Shown here in pieces: positions 21,765 to 32,719 of a stretch of DNA of 64,000 nucleotides (its first letter is position 1; each line of letters begins with the position of its first letter). Under the pieces are notes generated by a model. It ran no database searches and had not been told where the DNA came from. It saw only the letters and a list, made by a program, of their open reading frames with translations. The stretch comes from Ulota crispa (taxonomy: Eukaryota; Streptophyta; Bryopsida; Orthotrichales; Orthotrichaceae): assembly GCA_963920765.1 (NCBI GenBank), contig OY987242.1, positions 33,752,002 to 33,816,001 of the forward strand, written 5' to 3'. The translations under genes were made by a program, and so were the position numbers.

Positions 21765-23301
21765 TTACATCCTAGACAATTTACTGGCTGTCCTGGGGTT
21801 CTGGGGTACACCACTTAGTTGTTGCTGTTGACGTTGTTGCTGGAGCTGTTGCTGCTGCTGCTGCTGCTGCTGAAGCTGCTGTTGAGCTTGGTTTCCCGAC
21901 AGAACTCCGTTACCCAAAGTTTGAGCAGGATTTCGCATCGCCATAGCAGCTGCAGAATGAAACAAATCAACACCTCCAAATTAAGGCCATGGCACAGTAC
22001 AGATCTCTTCCCATATAGTGGATCCACCTAAGCAAAAAAATTCACCTACTTCATTCGTTGCGTATGTATAAACAGTCTTCACGACGTAAATCCAGAGGAA
22101 TTCATTTTCATACAAACGCAATCTTACGGATTGCTAAAATCTGCACCTATGTTGTACTTTCACAATGATAGACTTCGGTGAAAGAAAGCGCCCTAAAGAA
22201 ACCCACACCAAGTCCCCTACAAACAAGAACAACTCCCGCTTGAAAGACATCCAAATTTCACCCTACAGCACAAACTTCTACAACATCTGCCATGTCCGCA
22301 AACTCGTAACTCCAGGCAGCCACAACCAACCTGGGTCTACTTGCTTCATTGCCGCTTGCGGTACTGCTTGTGCTCCAGGTGGATGCCTGTTTTGGAGCGG
22401 ATTCCCGTTGGCCTTGGTCTCAAGTGACAACATCTTCAGCGAGATCTTTCGGAGATAATCTTGCTATAAAACCATGCCCCATGCAATATGTCAATCACGT
22501 GCCCGTACTCAGCTGACCTTTGTCAACAAGGATCCAATGAAACATAGAGATCATATAAAGTGGAAGCACGCACTCTGGGTCCTTCCAGAGAAATAGCGGT
22601 CTAACAAGTACCACACTCTTACAATCAAACAAAACAATTGGATTGTTCAAAAGCAAAGACTTACTTGATCAGTTGCAGCCTGAAAGATTTTCTCTTCAAA
22701 CCTCCATGCAATCTTCAGAAGTTCGTCCACGCCATCCTGTCCAGCAACTGGCATGTGGCGCTGCAAAGTGTCCATGCTGCAACCCAAAAGAGTAGCCCTA
22801 AGCAAGGTACTCGTGTGCAATTATATCCACTTTTCAGTTCTGTAACCATTTTTCCACGACTAACCAGACGGCCAAATCCCAAGCACGACCTGAGAGGATA
22901 TCGCATAGCTTCCAACGCTGCTTCAAAGGGATTTACACACACACACAAAGCATGCAGGAAACACAAGCGTACAGACACCTCACAGACCAAGATCATAAGT
23001 ACTACTCTGCGAGTAGCTCATAATGTCTTTCCATTTAACAAAGTCTCAAGCTCCAGATGTCTTTGCAACTCGTGAAGTTACTGACTCAGGATGCACCACA
23101 GCAACATTTTTCACACGAGACTTCGAAGACTGGCAGCAGCCACTGAAACCAATGAGTTGTAACAATAGCAAGAACCTGGGCTTACTGGTGAAGGAACCAT
23201 ATATGAGAAACTTGAGGGCAAGAAATATTCAAAACTTACATTCTTTTCACTATTTTTTGTCGAGAATCGTGCGCCAAGGACGCACGCCAAGAATTATCCA
23301 T
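21765..23301 (-). CDS. Truncated inverted MED15 paralogue encoding a KIX-domain-only protein of 163 aa
   Basis: The exons on the minus strand are 23301-23240, 22776-22665, 22463-22331 and 21949-21765. They correspond to MED15 exons 1-4, with every splice site kept. The product is the KIX domain (about residues 1-85), a linker, and a short poly-Q stretch. In exon 4 an in-frame deletion removes about 27 codons. The frame then continues to GVPQNP and ends in foldback sequence that supplies the stop. In exons 1-3 I count five differences from MED15, all synonymous. The upstream region is duplicated too but carries three insertions (23909-24150, 24209-24489 and 24710-25077), so expression is uncertain. 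A KIX-only protein could compete with Mediator for activators; that is inference. It may be a pseudogene. Confidence 0.5.
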
Positions 23302-23908
23302 CTTGATCTGGATCTCGGTGACCGAATTTTTTGCCAACTTAAAAGTTGCTCCTGTCGTATTAACTTCACCAAACGCAGTCAGCTGAGCATAACAAGACCA
23401 TAAAATATCAGTTCGAGACAAGTTCAGCGACCAAACTTCCGCCATAGCTAAGGAGCTTTGAAGCAGCATCCATCACCAGGCTCATGAAACACCATTTCGG
23501 ATTCCTCCACATTTGCATAAACCGCTGTGCGCACATAATACACATATAATTTGAAACATCTATCGTCATTTCCAAGGCAAAAGGTTCACTACCATGGCAA
23601 GCCTCCTACGTTACAACCCTAATTCCATGTTTTGCGATAATGTCTGTACGGTAATTCAGCCCGCTTACACAAGCTCCCCGGTGGATCGAGAGCGTCGGAA
23701 GAGAATTAAGCAAGCACCTCGCCGACGAAAAACGAACACTTACACACTCAAACGCCTACGATACATCACCTCGAGAATGACACCGAAACCCCAACACAGC
23801 ATATCCTAACATTTCCAAAAAGAAATGCCAAACATCGGAACTAGTCCGAGGACCTCGAGGACAACAAAAACTAAAAGAACATGAGTATAATATTCACTAC
23901 CTGCTTAA

Positions 23909-24150
23909 CCCCTTAGCGCCCAGACTTGAACCCAACAAAAACCTTATCTACTTGCAATCAAGTGCCCTCTGTGGACTAAAAATTACAATCTACAAAACTG
24001 GACCAAACAAATTGTTAGTAGAAAGCATCTCCATCATGATGGCTTGATTGTAGGTGGTTTGATCAAAGAAGCAATGAGAATACAGCAGTCAAACATGCGT
24101 TGACACAGCTTTTGGAGAGACAGTGTAGAATGTTTCTTAGGCGCTCAGGG
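23909..24150 (-). mobile_element. TTAA-type (piggyBac-like) MITE in copy A of the MED15 duplication
   Basis: It is flanked by TTAA (23905-23908) and GTAA (24151-24154). The ends are CCCCTTAGCGCC and GGCGCTCAGGGG. Copy B has TCAA and no insert at the equivalent place (near 32109), so this copy inserted after the duplication or was lost cleanly from B. Confidence 0.85.
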
Positions 24151-24208
24151 GTAACTATGCACACCGTTCCACCGAATTCTAGCAATACACCAACATCATA
24201 ATTTCTCT

Positions 24209-24489
24209 AAGGTAGGAAGAAGGCTCTAATTCGGAACCGATTCTAAAATGGAGCACCTCCTCAAATGTACTCTATTTGTTTGTACATGTTGTTTTTCATA
24301 ACCCTTGAATAATGTACATTTAGTATACATTTGAGAAGGTGCTCCATTATAGAGCCCTATGACCTTTCCACTTCAAAACTTCAGAACTAATTCCACAAAG
24401 TTCCAAAAAATATGAAACAACTTGAGTTAGATGCTAATTGTTCTTGTCTTTCAAGGTTGAAAATTTACTGAAAAATACTTACACAAATC
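24209..24489 (-). mobile_element. MITE, family B, in copy A of the MED15 duplication
   Basis: It starts AAGGTAGGAAGAAGGCTC and contains TAAAATGGAGCACCTCCTCA, typical of family B. The right end is degraded. The sequence is absent from the equivalent place in copy B (near 32060). Confidence 0.75.
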
Positions 24490-24709
24490 TGCGCTGAAGA
24501 ATTCCGCTGTCTCACTCGTCCCTTCGCAAGCACGACGTGTCTCCTCCAAAGCAATCTTCTAAGTTAACCCTAGCTCCTTCCCCTCCCTCTGAAAGGCCAC
24601 CGAAACCCGCTCCACAAGGTCTCCACTCCAATTTCCCAACTGAAGTGCATTTATAGCAACCCTGGTGTCTACGGACTCCCTGGTCCTGAATGCCTGTAGT
24701 CTGTACCGC

Positions 24710-25077
24710 GTGAGGGCATCTCCTGCAGCACGCTTTTGAAGCCCTGGAAAAATGAGGTTTCATGGGAGAATGATTCAAACCTTCAGGGCTAGGCTTGAGA
24801 AGTTCTTGTGCAGTTTGAAACCTTCCTGGCCTGTACCTGAGTTACAACAAATCACACTGGTACACCTGGCTATGGAGTGGGTCTTGCATGAATAGTGTGG
24901 GAGGGACTGTGAAGGGGCCTGGAGAAAGCCCTTGAATTTGACTGGAATGAGGCTCAATCTCAAAACCCAACGAGCCTGCACAGGGACACATTGAGTGCTG
25001 TTGGGGACTTGAAACGCCAAAATCGTCATGGCTACGGAGCGCAGAATTATTTTGACGTGGTACAAGAGATGCTCTGA
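24710..25077. mobile_element. Insert specific to copy A with GAGCATCTC-type inverted ends (possibly hAT-like)
   Basis: It interrupts sequence that is continuous in copy B (near 31835). The ends GTGAGGGCATCTCCTG and, in reverse complement, GTCAGAGCATCTCTTG are similar. Such GAGCATCTC ends are common in plant hAT MITEs. I could not find a clear 8-base target duplication. Confidence 0.5.
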
Positions 25078-25250
25078 CAAATATCTGCATCTGCACGCTC
25101 TGTTGACAATCCGGGCACGAAAGAAAGAACCGAGTTAGGAAGTCTTGCCTGTACCGTAAAGGTGGTTTGCTGCACTGCACAGACAAATTTACATGGCGAA
25201 GAAAAGGGTGCACTGCCGTGCAAGCGGGGGACTGCAGCTTTGATGCCGGG

Positions 25251-25587
25251 GCCACACAGGGCCTGGAACCGGCTGCTTGAAACAGACGTTTTCGAAAACG
25301 TCGGTTTCAGCAGTCGGTTTTTAACTTTCAGGCCTCACTGGATCTCCGGCTTCATAATATTGTTCACCGGGTTATATTCTTTTCCCAATTGTGGAGGGAT
25401 ATTCCCCTTATATATTTGGGGGAGAGTTTAGTTATAAATTCTCGAAGCTAATTAGTGAGGTTTACACTCTATAGCTACTGAATGGCATTTGTTGGGAGAT
25501 CCTCATATTGGGAGAGCAAAAGGGGACCCCCTAGTGAAGGCTAACAATGTTATGTTTCTTAACTATTTTCAAAATTTTCAACTCACA
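25251..25587. other. Stretch without recognised features
   Basis: It lies just beyond the end of the MED15 duplication. No gene is seen, and the open frame across 25162-25431 has no recognisable motif. Confidence 0.35.
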
Positions 25588-25921
25588 CTAAGGTAAAAGG
25601 CTCAAACTCCGTTAAGGCAATAATACCGCTCACCTCCCCAAATGAATTCCGCAGGTACATGCCTTATTCATAGCCTTTCAGAAATGTACAATGGGCGTAC
25701 ATTTGAGGAAGTGATCCATTTTAGAACCCTATGACCTTTCCACTTCAAAATTTCATAACTAATTCCACATTGCTCTAAAAAAATACAAAATAGCTAGAGT
25801 TACATGCCAGTTCCTCTTGTCTTTCAAGGAAAATTTATTGAGAAAATATATCAAGAAGTTCCACCTCCCCAAAATTCAATTTCAGCTCTTAGATGGTCGG
25901 TTTACGAGCCTCTTACCTTAG
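25588..25921 (-). mobile_element. MITE, family B
   Basis: The ends are CACTAAGGTAAAAGGCTC and GAGCCTCTTACCTTAG. The interior matches the copies at 15997, 24209 and 60147. Confidence 0.75.
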
Positions 25922-26296
25922 TCAAAACCATAGGCCTTAGTACCGCGTTCAAGCTTAAATTAGAGCTAGGAACTTTGCTAGGGACTATTCTCCTCACAAC
26001 AAGCCAAAGAAAAGGGAATCTTGCTCTCACTATTAGCCAAGGAAAATAGAATCTTAATGGGAACCGCCGGTTTGCAGGCCTTCAAAATTGACATTTTGAG
26101 CAAGAGTTTGGAAACAAAAAAGATGTCCCAATGCAAAAAATAAGAATCTCAGGCTGAAAAGGAGCTCCAATTTCAAAACCGGCTATTTTGGGGCCTATGT
26201 GGCTTAGCCTTGAGTCTGACGTCACCGGCTGCATGCTGAGACGTGCATTAGGGCATCCTTAGAGCATCCACATGCCCCATTCTCACTAAGGTAGAA
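25922..26296. other. Stretch without recognised features
   Basis: Mixed sequence. No gene or repeat boundary identified. Confidence 0.3.
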
Positions 26297-26697
26297 GCAC
26301 CCAAATGCAACACTTACCTCAAATGTGGTAATTTGGTAATTTGGAGGGTCTTTTGAGAATGTAATGGCATGTGCTTGTTAGGAAATGGGTACATATTCAA
26401 GCAAAATTGTTTTTAGTATTTTCTGAGATCATATGAATAAATCATGAATTGTTGAAGGTAACTTCCTAGATTGATCTATTGTGGACACTAGACCCTTGAA
26501 AAAGCAACAACAAAAAGACCATGTCACACCCAATCATAAACCGCCACCAACACAAGTTATGTTCCCTTATGTCAACTTGCGTGTCCGGTTTGAGTGCAAG
26601 CATATCTTGTTTGCGTGCAAGAGTGTCTACTTTAGGTTTAATTTTGGATGTTGATAAACAGCTAGTGTTGCAATTGGGTGCTCCTACCTTAGCACGC
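26297..26697 (+). mobile_element. MITE, family D (AAGGTAGAAGCACCC ends)
   Basis: The ends CACTAAGGTAGAAGCACCCA and TGGGTGCTCCTACCTTAG are inverted repeats. The interior is shared in reverse with 31025-31438 (for example ATCATATGAATAAATCATGA and its complement). Confidence 0.75.
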
Positions 26698-26819
26698 TCA
26701 CCAATAGTTCAGTGAGCATGAACACTATTCTACATGAGTCATAACCAAATCTCATTCTCATTAGCAAGATGTGTTAGAGGAGTATATATGAGTAAAAATA
26801 TGCAAACAAAGACTAACAG

Positions 26820-27673
26820 TACAGTACCCAGAAGTAATGTTACGTAATCTTCATACAAGTTCATATAAAAATATATATACATGGCATTTGAATATCATAT
26901 TGTAGGTGTATGATTCTCATGTGATCCCAATTAACCATATCAAATTTTGGTTACTAAAAACCAAAATCCTATTTTTGGTAAATTATTTTGTATCAAAATC
27001 ATGATTTTACAAGAAATTTGATTAAAACACATTGGTAATGACTTTTTGAGATTTGATTACTTGGATATGTAGAAGACATCCATACGTATATCTTTTCTTT
27101 TGGCAAAAGTCTTCAAAAAGTTCAAGCTTCCGTTCATAGAGAATTGAATGCTGAAATAATCATGACCAAATTTAGTAAATTAGATTATTCTTCATGATAA
27201 TTAAATTGTGCTATTTAACTCAAACATTGTGATTAAAATTGTATCTTTGAACATGATAATGTGTTTATTTTCCCAAAAGATAATTAAAAAATGGGGATAT
27301 TTAATTTACTAAATTTGGTCATGATTATTTCAGCATTCAATTCTCTATGAACGGAAGCTTGAACTTTTTGAAGACTTTTGCCAAAAGAAAAGATGTGCGT
27401 ATGGATGTCTTCTACATATCCAAGTAATCAAATCAAAAAGTCATTACCAATTTGTTTTAATCAACTTTCTTGTAAAATCATGATTTTGACACAAAACAAT
27501 TTACCAAAAATAGGATTTTGGTTTTTAGTAACCAAATTTTAATATGGTTGATTGGGATCACATGAGAATCATAAACCTACAATATGAGATTCAAATGCCA
27601 CGTATATATATTTTTATATGAACTTGTTTGGAATGAGAAAATGAAGATTATGTAACACTATTTTTGGATACTA
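26820..27673. mobile_element. Foldback element with arms of about 370 bases
   Basis: The arms 26820-27185 and 27296-27673 are near-perfect reverse complements around a spacer of about 110 bases. Examples are CTTTTGGCAAAAGTCTTCAA against TTGAAGACTTTTGCCAAAAG. No coding capacity. Confidence 0.85.
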
Positions 27674-27983
27674 TACAAGAAAGTTTCAAAACCTCACCAC
27701 CAAGAAGGTCCCACATCATTACTACCACCTTTGAAGTCATACATGGAACCTTCTCATTAGTTGCTATAAATGAGGGAATGCGTCATATGAGAGAACATGA
27801 TTTACTGACGCATTCTAAATACGTTTGAGAGACTCATTTTAAAACCTTGTTGGTGGACCCACGTCAAGGAAGAAGACAAAAAGGTTCTCACCCAAACACA
27901 TCCAACTATTTAGTAGGAATGGGCCTTCAATCCACCTTGGCATAACAAGTGGCATAAAGGCCACTATATGAATCACAATCTAT
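27674..27983. other. Stretch between two foldbacks
   Basis: No gene or element recognised. Confidence 0.35.
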
Positions 27984-28389
27984 TGGTAGCATATAAGTTA
28001 AACACACAAAAAATTATATGATTTGAAGAGCATGAAAAACTTCATTCTAAAAGTGCAATAAAATTTGGTTTGGACATTGCATATTTTAGATATATCTTAT
28101 CACATGTTAGCTAATTTCCAAAAAACTTAGAGGCCTCTCCAAATCAAGCCTAAATAAAGAAATTTTAGCAAAGGGGTTGGTATATTTGCTATCCACTTTA
28201 TTAAAATTTCCTTATTTAGGCTTGATTTGGGGAGGCCTCTAAGTTTTTTGGAAGTTAGCTAACATGTGATGTGAAATATCTAAATCATGCAATGTCCAAA
28301 CCAAAATTTTATTGCACTTTTAGAATGCAAAATTTTCATGCTCTCCAAATCATGTAATTTTTTGTGTGATTAATTTATATGCTATTAAT
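27984..28389. mobile_element. Foldback MITE with arms of about 180 bases
   Basis: The arms pair TAGCATATAAGTTAAACACA with the complement of TGTGATTAATTTATATGCTA. The inner part pairs AACTTAGAGGCCTCTCCAAA with TTTGGGGAGGCCTCTAAGTT. Confidence 0.85.
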
Positions 28390-29199
28390 AGATCAAGATT
28401 TATATAGCAGCCTTTTTGCCAGGATGGACTGAGAATGCTCTCAACAGCAGCACAAAACCAAAACTCAAGACAGAAAAAGAACAAAAAGAACAAAACTATA
28501 TTATAGCAAAGATTGTGTAAAATATTGTAGAGAGAGTCAAGAATGTCGCTTAAGAAGCTACAGGCATGCATGGCAATGCAATGTGGTGGTGATGGGCAAA
28601 AGCCAAGTGACATTTGTGAGCGCATCTACAAAACCACAACAACTCCGGGACAACAACGATGAGAGAGGTTAGGGACAACAATGATGGGGTTTGAGGGTGG
28701 GGGACAATGACGAGGGGATCTGAGGGGATCTAGAACAACAACAAGATCCAAGATGATGACAAGATCGAGGACAACAACAACAGGGTCAGGGCTGACGACA
28801 CTGTCTCATAAAAGGCACCCAAGTTTACCTTAGGATAGAGTAAATATGGTGATTTCTAAGGCAAAAGTTTTCAAGAGTGTAATATCATAAAATTAAATGA
28901 CTCAAAGCTTTTACAACTATAAATAAATCTAAATAACCAATTTCAAATTTTTTAAATTTTTTTAAATGTAATTTTAAAAAATTGAGATGCCTGGCCTTTT
29001 TGACAAACAAAGAAAATGACATATCTTGCAATAACTTTTGAACCATGTAGATTTTTTTTTGAAAATTGTTGAACCTTGAAGCTCTTCCTTGGGAAAGTCA
29101 TGTGTGAAAATTTCAAAGAAAAAAAATGAAAAATTGTCTTGTGGTAAGATGTCCAAATCGCTATGTTGCCAAAAAACACTATTGGGGCCTTTAGGGGTT
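28390..29199. repeat. Mixed repeat sequence, including a unit shared with 19388-19490 and, in reverse, 30859-31024
   Basis: The phrase GGCACCCAAGTTTACCTTAG (28816) recurs at 19417 and, in reverse, near 30880. A CAA/GAT-rich low-complexity run (28632-28780) corresponds to the reverse of 30935-31010. The right edge GGCCTTTAGGGGTTAA (29188-29203) is a TTAA-type element end whose left partner I could not place. Confidence 0.5.
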
Positions 29200-30110
29200 A
29201 AACTACTACTTTGAAACAATGATTTTAAGAAGAATTCTTCCAACAAGAGTAAACTAATTATTCATTTTGGATCATAAAGCTGCATATGTGAAATTTGACA
29301 AGAATGGAAATCTCATAAAAAATGGATAAAAAGTATATTTCCTTTTATGTAAACATAATGTTCTTGGGTGAGGTTAGATGGTTTGCCATTTTGTGGAACT
29401 AGCACAAGAACTAGCATGGAAAATCTCACCGTTTTTCACCTACCAAATGATGTAAGACTATAGATATTTACAATCAGGATATTGAATTTTGGAGTTTTGA
29501 ATTTGGGAGTTTAGAATTCACATTTGAATTTAGAGATCCTAATTTAGTCTAGAACCACAAAAGAGGACAAACTTGACCAACTTCAACATAGGGGGCAAAT
29601 TTTATTTTTACCCTTTTCTAAACAAAAATAGTAAGATTTACCACCTTGACTTTGCAAAATGACTTGCCATTTTTTCTCACTTTGACAATTCATGAAAAAG
29701 ATAATAATGCAATAATCATAAAAAACAAGTATGTCTTGCAAGCGCTTCTTGTTTTTGCTCTCTTAATTTCCTTGTGACTTTTGAGGTGACTTTTCATGCT
29801 CTCTTTTCCTACCTTTTCCCTCTCCCTCCCCCTAAAATTTCAAATTTTGGATAACTCATAGACACCCAATGCTTTATAATAAGAATTTCTAGCTTGAAAA
29901 TGAGAATTTAGATAAAAGTTCCAATGACTCACCACCCTCCCTTTGGGTGTCTATTCCTCTCCCTTCTCCTTTTTATTAGAGCTTATATTGAGTTGATAGA
30001 AAACTATATTGCATGACCAACATGTACCAGAGGCTTTACAATATAGGTGGACTTAAGTTCACCAAAATACCAAAATTCCACATTGTATATTGTATAAAAT
30101 TTGTGAGTTT
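29200..30110 (+). repeat. Third copy of the foldback arm unit
   Basis: It is homologous to the reverse complement of about 20130-21040, for example CTACTTTGAAACAATGA at 29206 and AAGTATATTTCCTTTTATGT near 29330. It begins exactly at the TTAA where a TTAA-type element ends. Confidence 0.7.
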
Positions 30111-30116
30111 CATTAA

Positions 30117-30481
30117 CCCTTAAATGTCGGGCTGGTAACTGCAACCAGCCTAGCTACAGTAACTTCTACAATATCTCAAGATGTTTCATTGGTATGGCAA
30201 GTGCCCAGCTACTATAAAAGTCAACAGTACTCGCTGACCTCAAGAAAATTGCAAAATGGGCAGTATGGGACCTAAGACCATATCTATAAATCTTCTCACA
30301 ATTTGGATTACCTAAAAATATGAGTACATTTGATGAGGCTATTTTGTTTTATCTTCCATGATGCACCATATGTTTATGGTCATTTCTGCAAAAAAATCAA
30401 ATGAAAAATTGCTTTTCCTTGGTCGCTAGAAAGTTTTTTTAGAGCTAAAGGACAAAAAATGTCCTCCTTTGCGTTTAAGGG
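30117..30481 (+). mobile_element. TTAA-type (piggyBac-like) MITE, 365 bases
   Basis: It is flanked by TTAA at 30113-30116 and 30482-30485. The ends are CCCTTAAATGTC and GCGTTTAAGG-G. It is non-coding. Confidence 0.75.
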
Positions 30482-30539
30482 TTAAAAACTTATATGTACT
30501 ACCACACTATAACATTACACTGTTAAAGTCTTTTTGCCT

Positions 30540-30858
30540 TAGAAAGGTAGGAGCACCCATAAGCATCAGTTTAAGGGTTTTGAACATGATGAGTATTAAT
30601 AAACAGCTAGCAAATTATAGGATCCTACTAGGAACATAAAAATAATAAGTTTGCACTTTTGAATGTATTATTTGGATACTGTGAGAATAAGTTGTGAAAT
30701 TTTAAACAGCAAATTGCCATTGCACCCATAACCAACACTAAGGTTTCATGTTCACATGTTCTACATCCTTGTAATAACATCTATTCATTTCCACGGATTT
30801 TCCAAGATTTCAGAGGTGACGGTTATGGAGACACTAATGCTTATGGATGTTCTTACCT
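30540..30858 (+). mobile_element. MITE, family C
   Basis: It starts AAAGGTAGGAGCACCCATAA and ends TTATGGATGTTCTTACCT. The reverse complement matches 8226-8519. Confidence 0.7.
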
Positions 30859-31024
30859 AAAACCACCATTTTTACTCTATCCCGAGGTAAACTTGGGGTG
30901 CGCTTCGTGGGACAATGTTGTCAGCCCCGACCTCCCTTGTCGTTGCCAAGAGCGCCTTGTTGTCCACAACCCTTGTTGTCGTCGTCCCCAGGGTGTCGTG
31001 GTTTTGTACACGGGCTCACAATGT

Positions 31025-31438
31025 CGTTAAGGTAGGTTCACCTTAAATGGACAGGATTTGTTCTCGGACACTTATAAATGAGCCCATTTCAAATCCATCA
31101 ATTACCCAAATCAGACATACAAGTCAACTAAAGTTGTCCACCATAATTGAGTATTAGAACACAAATTGTGTAAGTGGCAGCATGTGATTGGATCTTCATG
31201 ATGTCACATTTGCATTTCAATACAAGCAATTCAATGGGATCTAGTGTACACAATAAGTGTGTTTAAGGAATTACCTTCAATAATTTGTAATTTATTCATA
31301 TGATCTCAAAAAATTCCAAAAACAATTTTCCAACACTCTTTGTAGGTTTCCTATCCCTTCTACATTCTCAGAATCTCCATACAAACTCTCTCAGTGAATT
31401 GATGTAACAAAAGTGTCCGATTAAGGTGCTCCTACCTT
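31025..31438 (-). mobile_element. MITE, family D
   Basis: The ends are TTAAGGTAGGTTCACC and AAGGTGCTCCTACCTTAG. The interior is shared in reverse with 26297-26697. Confidence 0.65.
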
Positions 31439-32719
31439 AGGCTTGTTCTCGTCACCACCTCGCGCATCGCGCGCTGCATTGCCACGCATGCCTGCAGCTT
31501 CTTCAGCTTAAGCGGCATTCCCGGCCTCTCTCTACAGTACTATACACAATCTCTGCTACAATTTAGTTTTGTTCTTTTTGTAATTTTGTGTTTTAATTTT
31601 GTGCTGCTGATGATGCGCGTCGCCGCACGCAGCCGGTGATGTCAGACTCAAAGCTGCAGTCTTCGCGTGCACGGCAGTGCCACTTTCAGTATCTTCCAGA
31701 CAACTACTCATCTCGCCCTTTTTCTTCGCCAGTAAAATTTGTCTGTGCAGTGCAGCAAAACTTACCACCACTTCGGCACAGACAAGTTCATATCTTTCGT
31801 GCCCGGATTGTCTATCGAGCGTGCAGATATTTGTGGCGGTACAGACATTCAGGACCAGGGAGTCAATAGACGCCGGGGTTGCTATAATTGCACTTTAGTT
31901 GAAAAATTGGAGTGGAGACCTTGTGGAGCAGGTTTCGTTGGCTTTTCAGAGGGAGGGGAAGGAGCTAGGGTTAGAAGATTGCTGTGGAGGAGACACGTCG
32001 TGCTTGCGGAGGGACGAATGAAACAGGGGAATTGACGGAAGCAGACAGCGGCGTAGAGAGATTATGCTGATGTGTTGCGAGAATTCGGTGGACGGTGTGC
32101 ATAGTTGAGCAGGTAGTGTATATTATACTCGCGTTCTTTCAGTTTTTGTTGTCCTCTAGATCCTCGGACTAGTTCCGATGTTTGGCATTTCTTTTTGAAA
32201 TGTTAGGATATGCTGTGTTAGGGTTTCGGTGTCATTCTCGAGGTGATGTATCGTAGGCGTATGAGTGTGTAAGTGTTCGTTTTTCGTCGGCGAGGTGCTT
32301 ACTTAATTCTCTTCCGACGCTCTCGATCCACCGGGGAGCTTGTGTAAGCGGGCTGAATTTGCGTACAGACATTATCGCAAAACATGGAATTAGGGTTTGA
32401 ATGTAGGAGGCTTGCCATGGTAGTGAACCTATTGCCTTGGAATGTTTCAAATTTGATGTGTTTGAGGTGAAATTATGTGCTCACAGCGGTTTATGCAAAT
32501 GTGGAGGAATCCGAAGTGGTGTTTCATGAGCCTGGTGATGGATGCTGCTTCAAAGCTCCTTAGCTATGGCGGAAGTTTGGTCTGTGAACTTGTCTCGAAC
32601 TGATATTTTATGGTCTTCCTTGTGTCTTGTTTTGCTCAGCTGACTGCGTTTGGTGAAGTAATACGACAGGAGCAATATTTAAGTTGACAAAAAATTGGAT
32701 CACCGAGACCTAGATCAAG
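31439..32719 (+). promoter_or_regulatory. MED15 upstream region and probable 5' leader (part of the duplicated segment, copy B)
   Basis: From about 31635 onward this is the uninterrupted counterpart of copy A. Similarity across a non-coding region of this length shows that the upstream DNA was duplicated together with the gene start. An in-frame TAG at 32711-32713 fixes the next ATG (32720) as the MED15 start in this exon. No clear TATA box was found. Confidence 0.45.

Larger units (their letters stand above)
18085..21780. repeat. Large foldback (inverted repeat) with arms of about 1 kb
   Basis: The left arm (about 18085-19390) matches the reverse complement of the right arm (about 20715-21775) with moderate divergence. 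Examples are TGTGTTGTAAAGTGCAATTT at 18097 against 21743-21762, and GTGGAACTAGGGTGGAAAAT at 19286 against about 20788-20811. A third partial copy of the right-arm unit lies at about 29200-30110. The left arm holds a TTAA-type insertion (18456-18679), and the centre holds a family A MITE. The right arm abuts the truncated MED15 copy and supplies its stop codon. Confidence 0.8.
21785..25250 (-). repeat. Inverted duplication, copy A, of the MED15 5' end and upstream region
   Basis: It is homologous in reverse to about 31635-34305 (copy B, at the intact gene). Without three insertions present only in A, the lengths agree. The match is patchy: exon 4 and the 381-base intron 3 appear identical, intron 2 is mostly identical, and the first half of intron 1 is clearly diverged. 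The two copies are separated by about 6.4 kb. Confidence 0.9.

Noticed and set aside
24775-25255. Minus-strand frames of 101-137 codons in the copy A insert
   Set aside because: They cross the boundary between the insert and duplicated upstream DNA, and are not open in copy B.
26521-26715. Plus-strand frame of 64 codons
   Set aside because: It lies inside a family D MITE, and no similar frame is kept in the related copy at 31025-31438.
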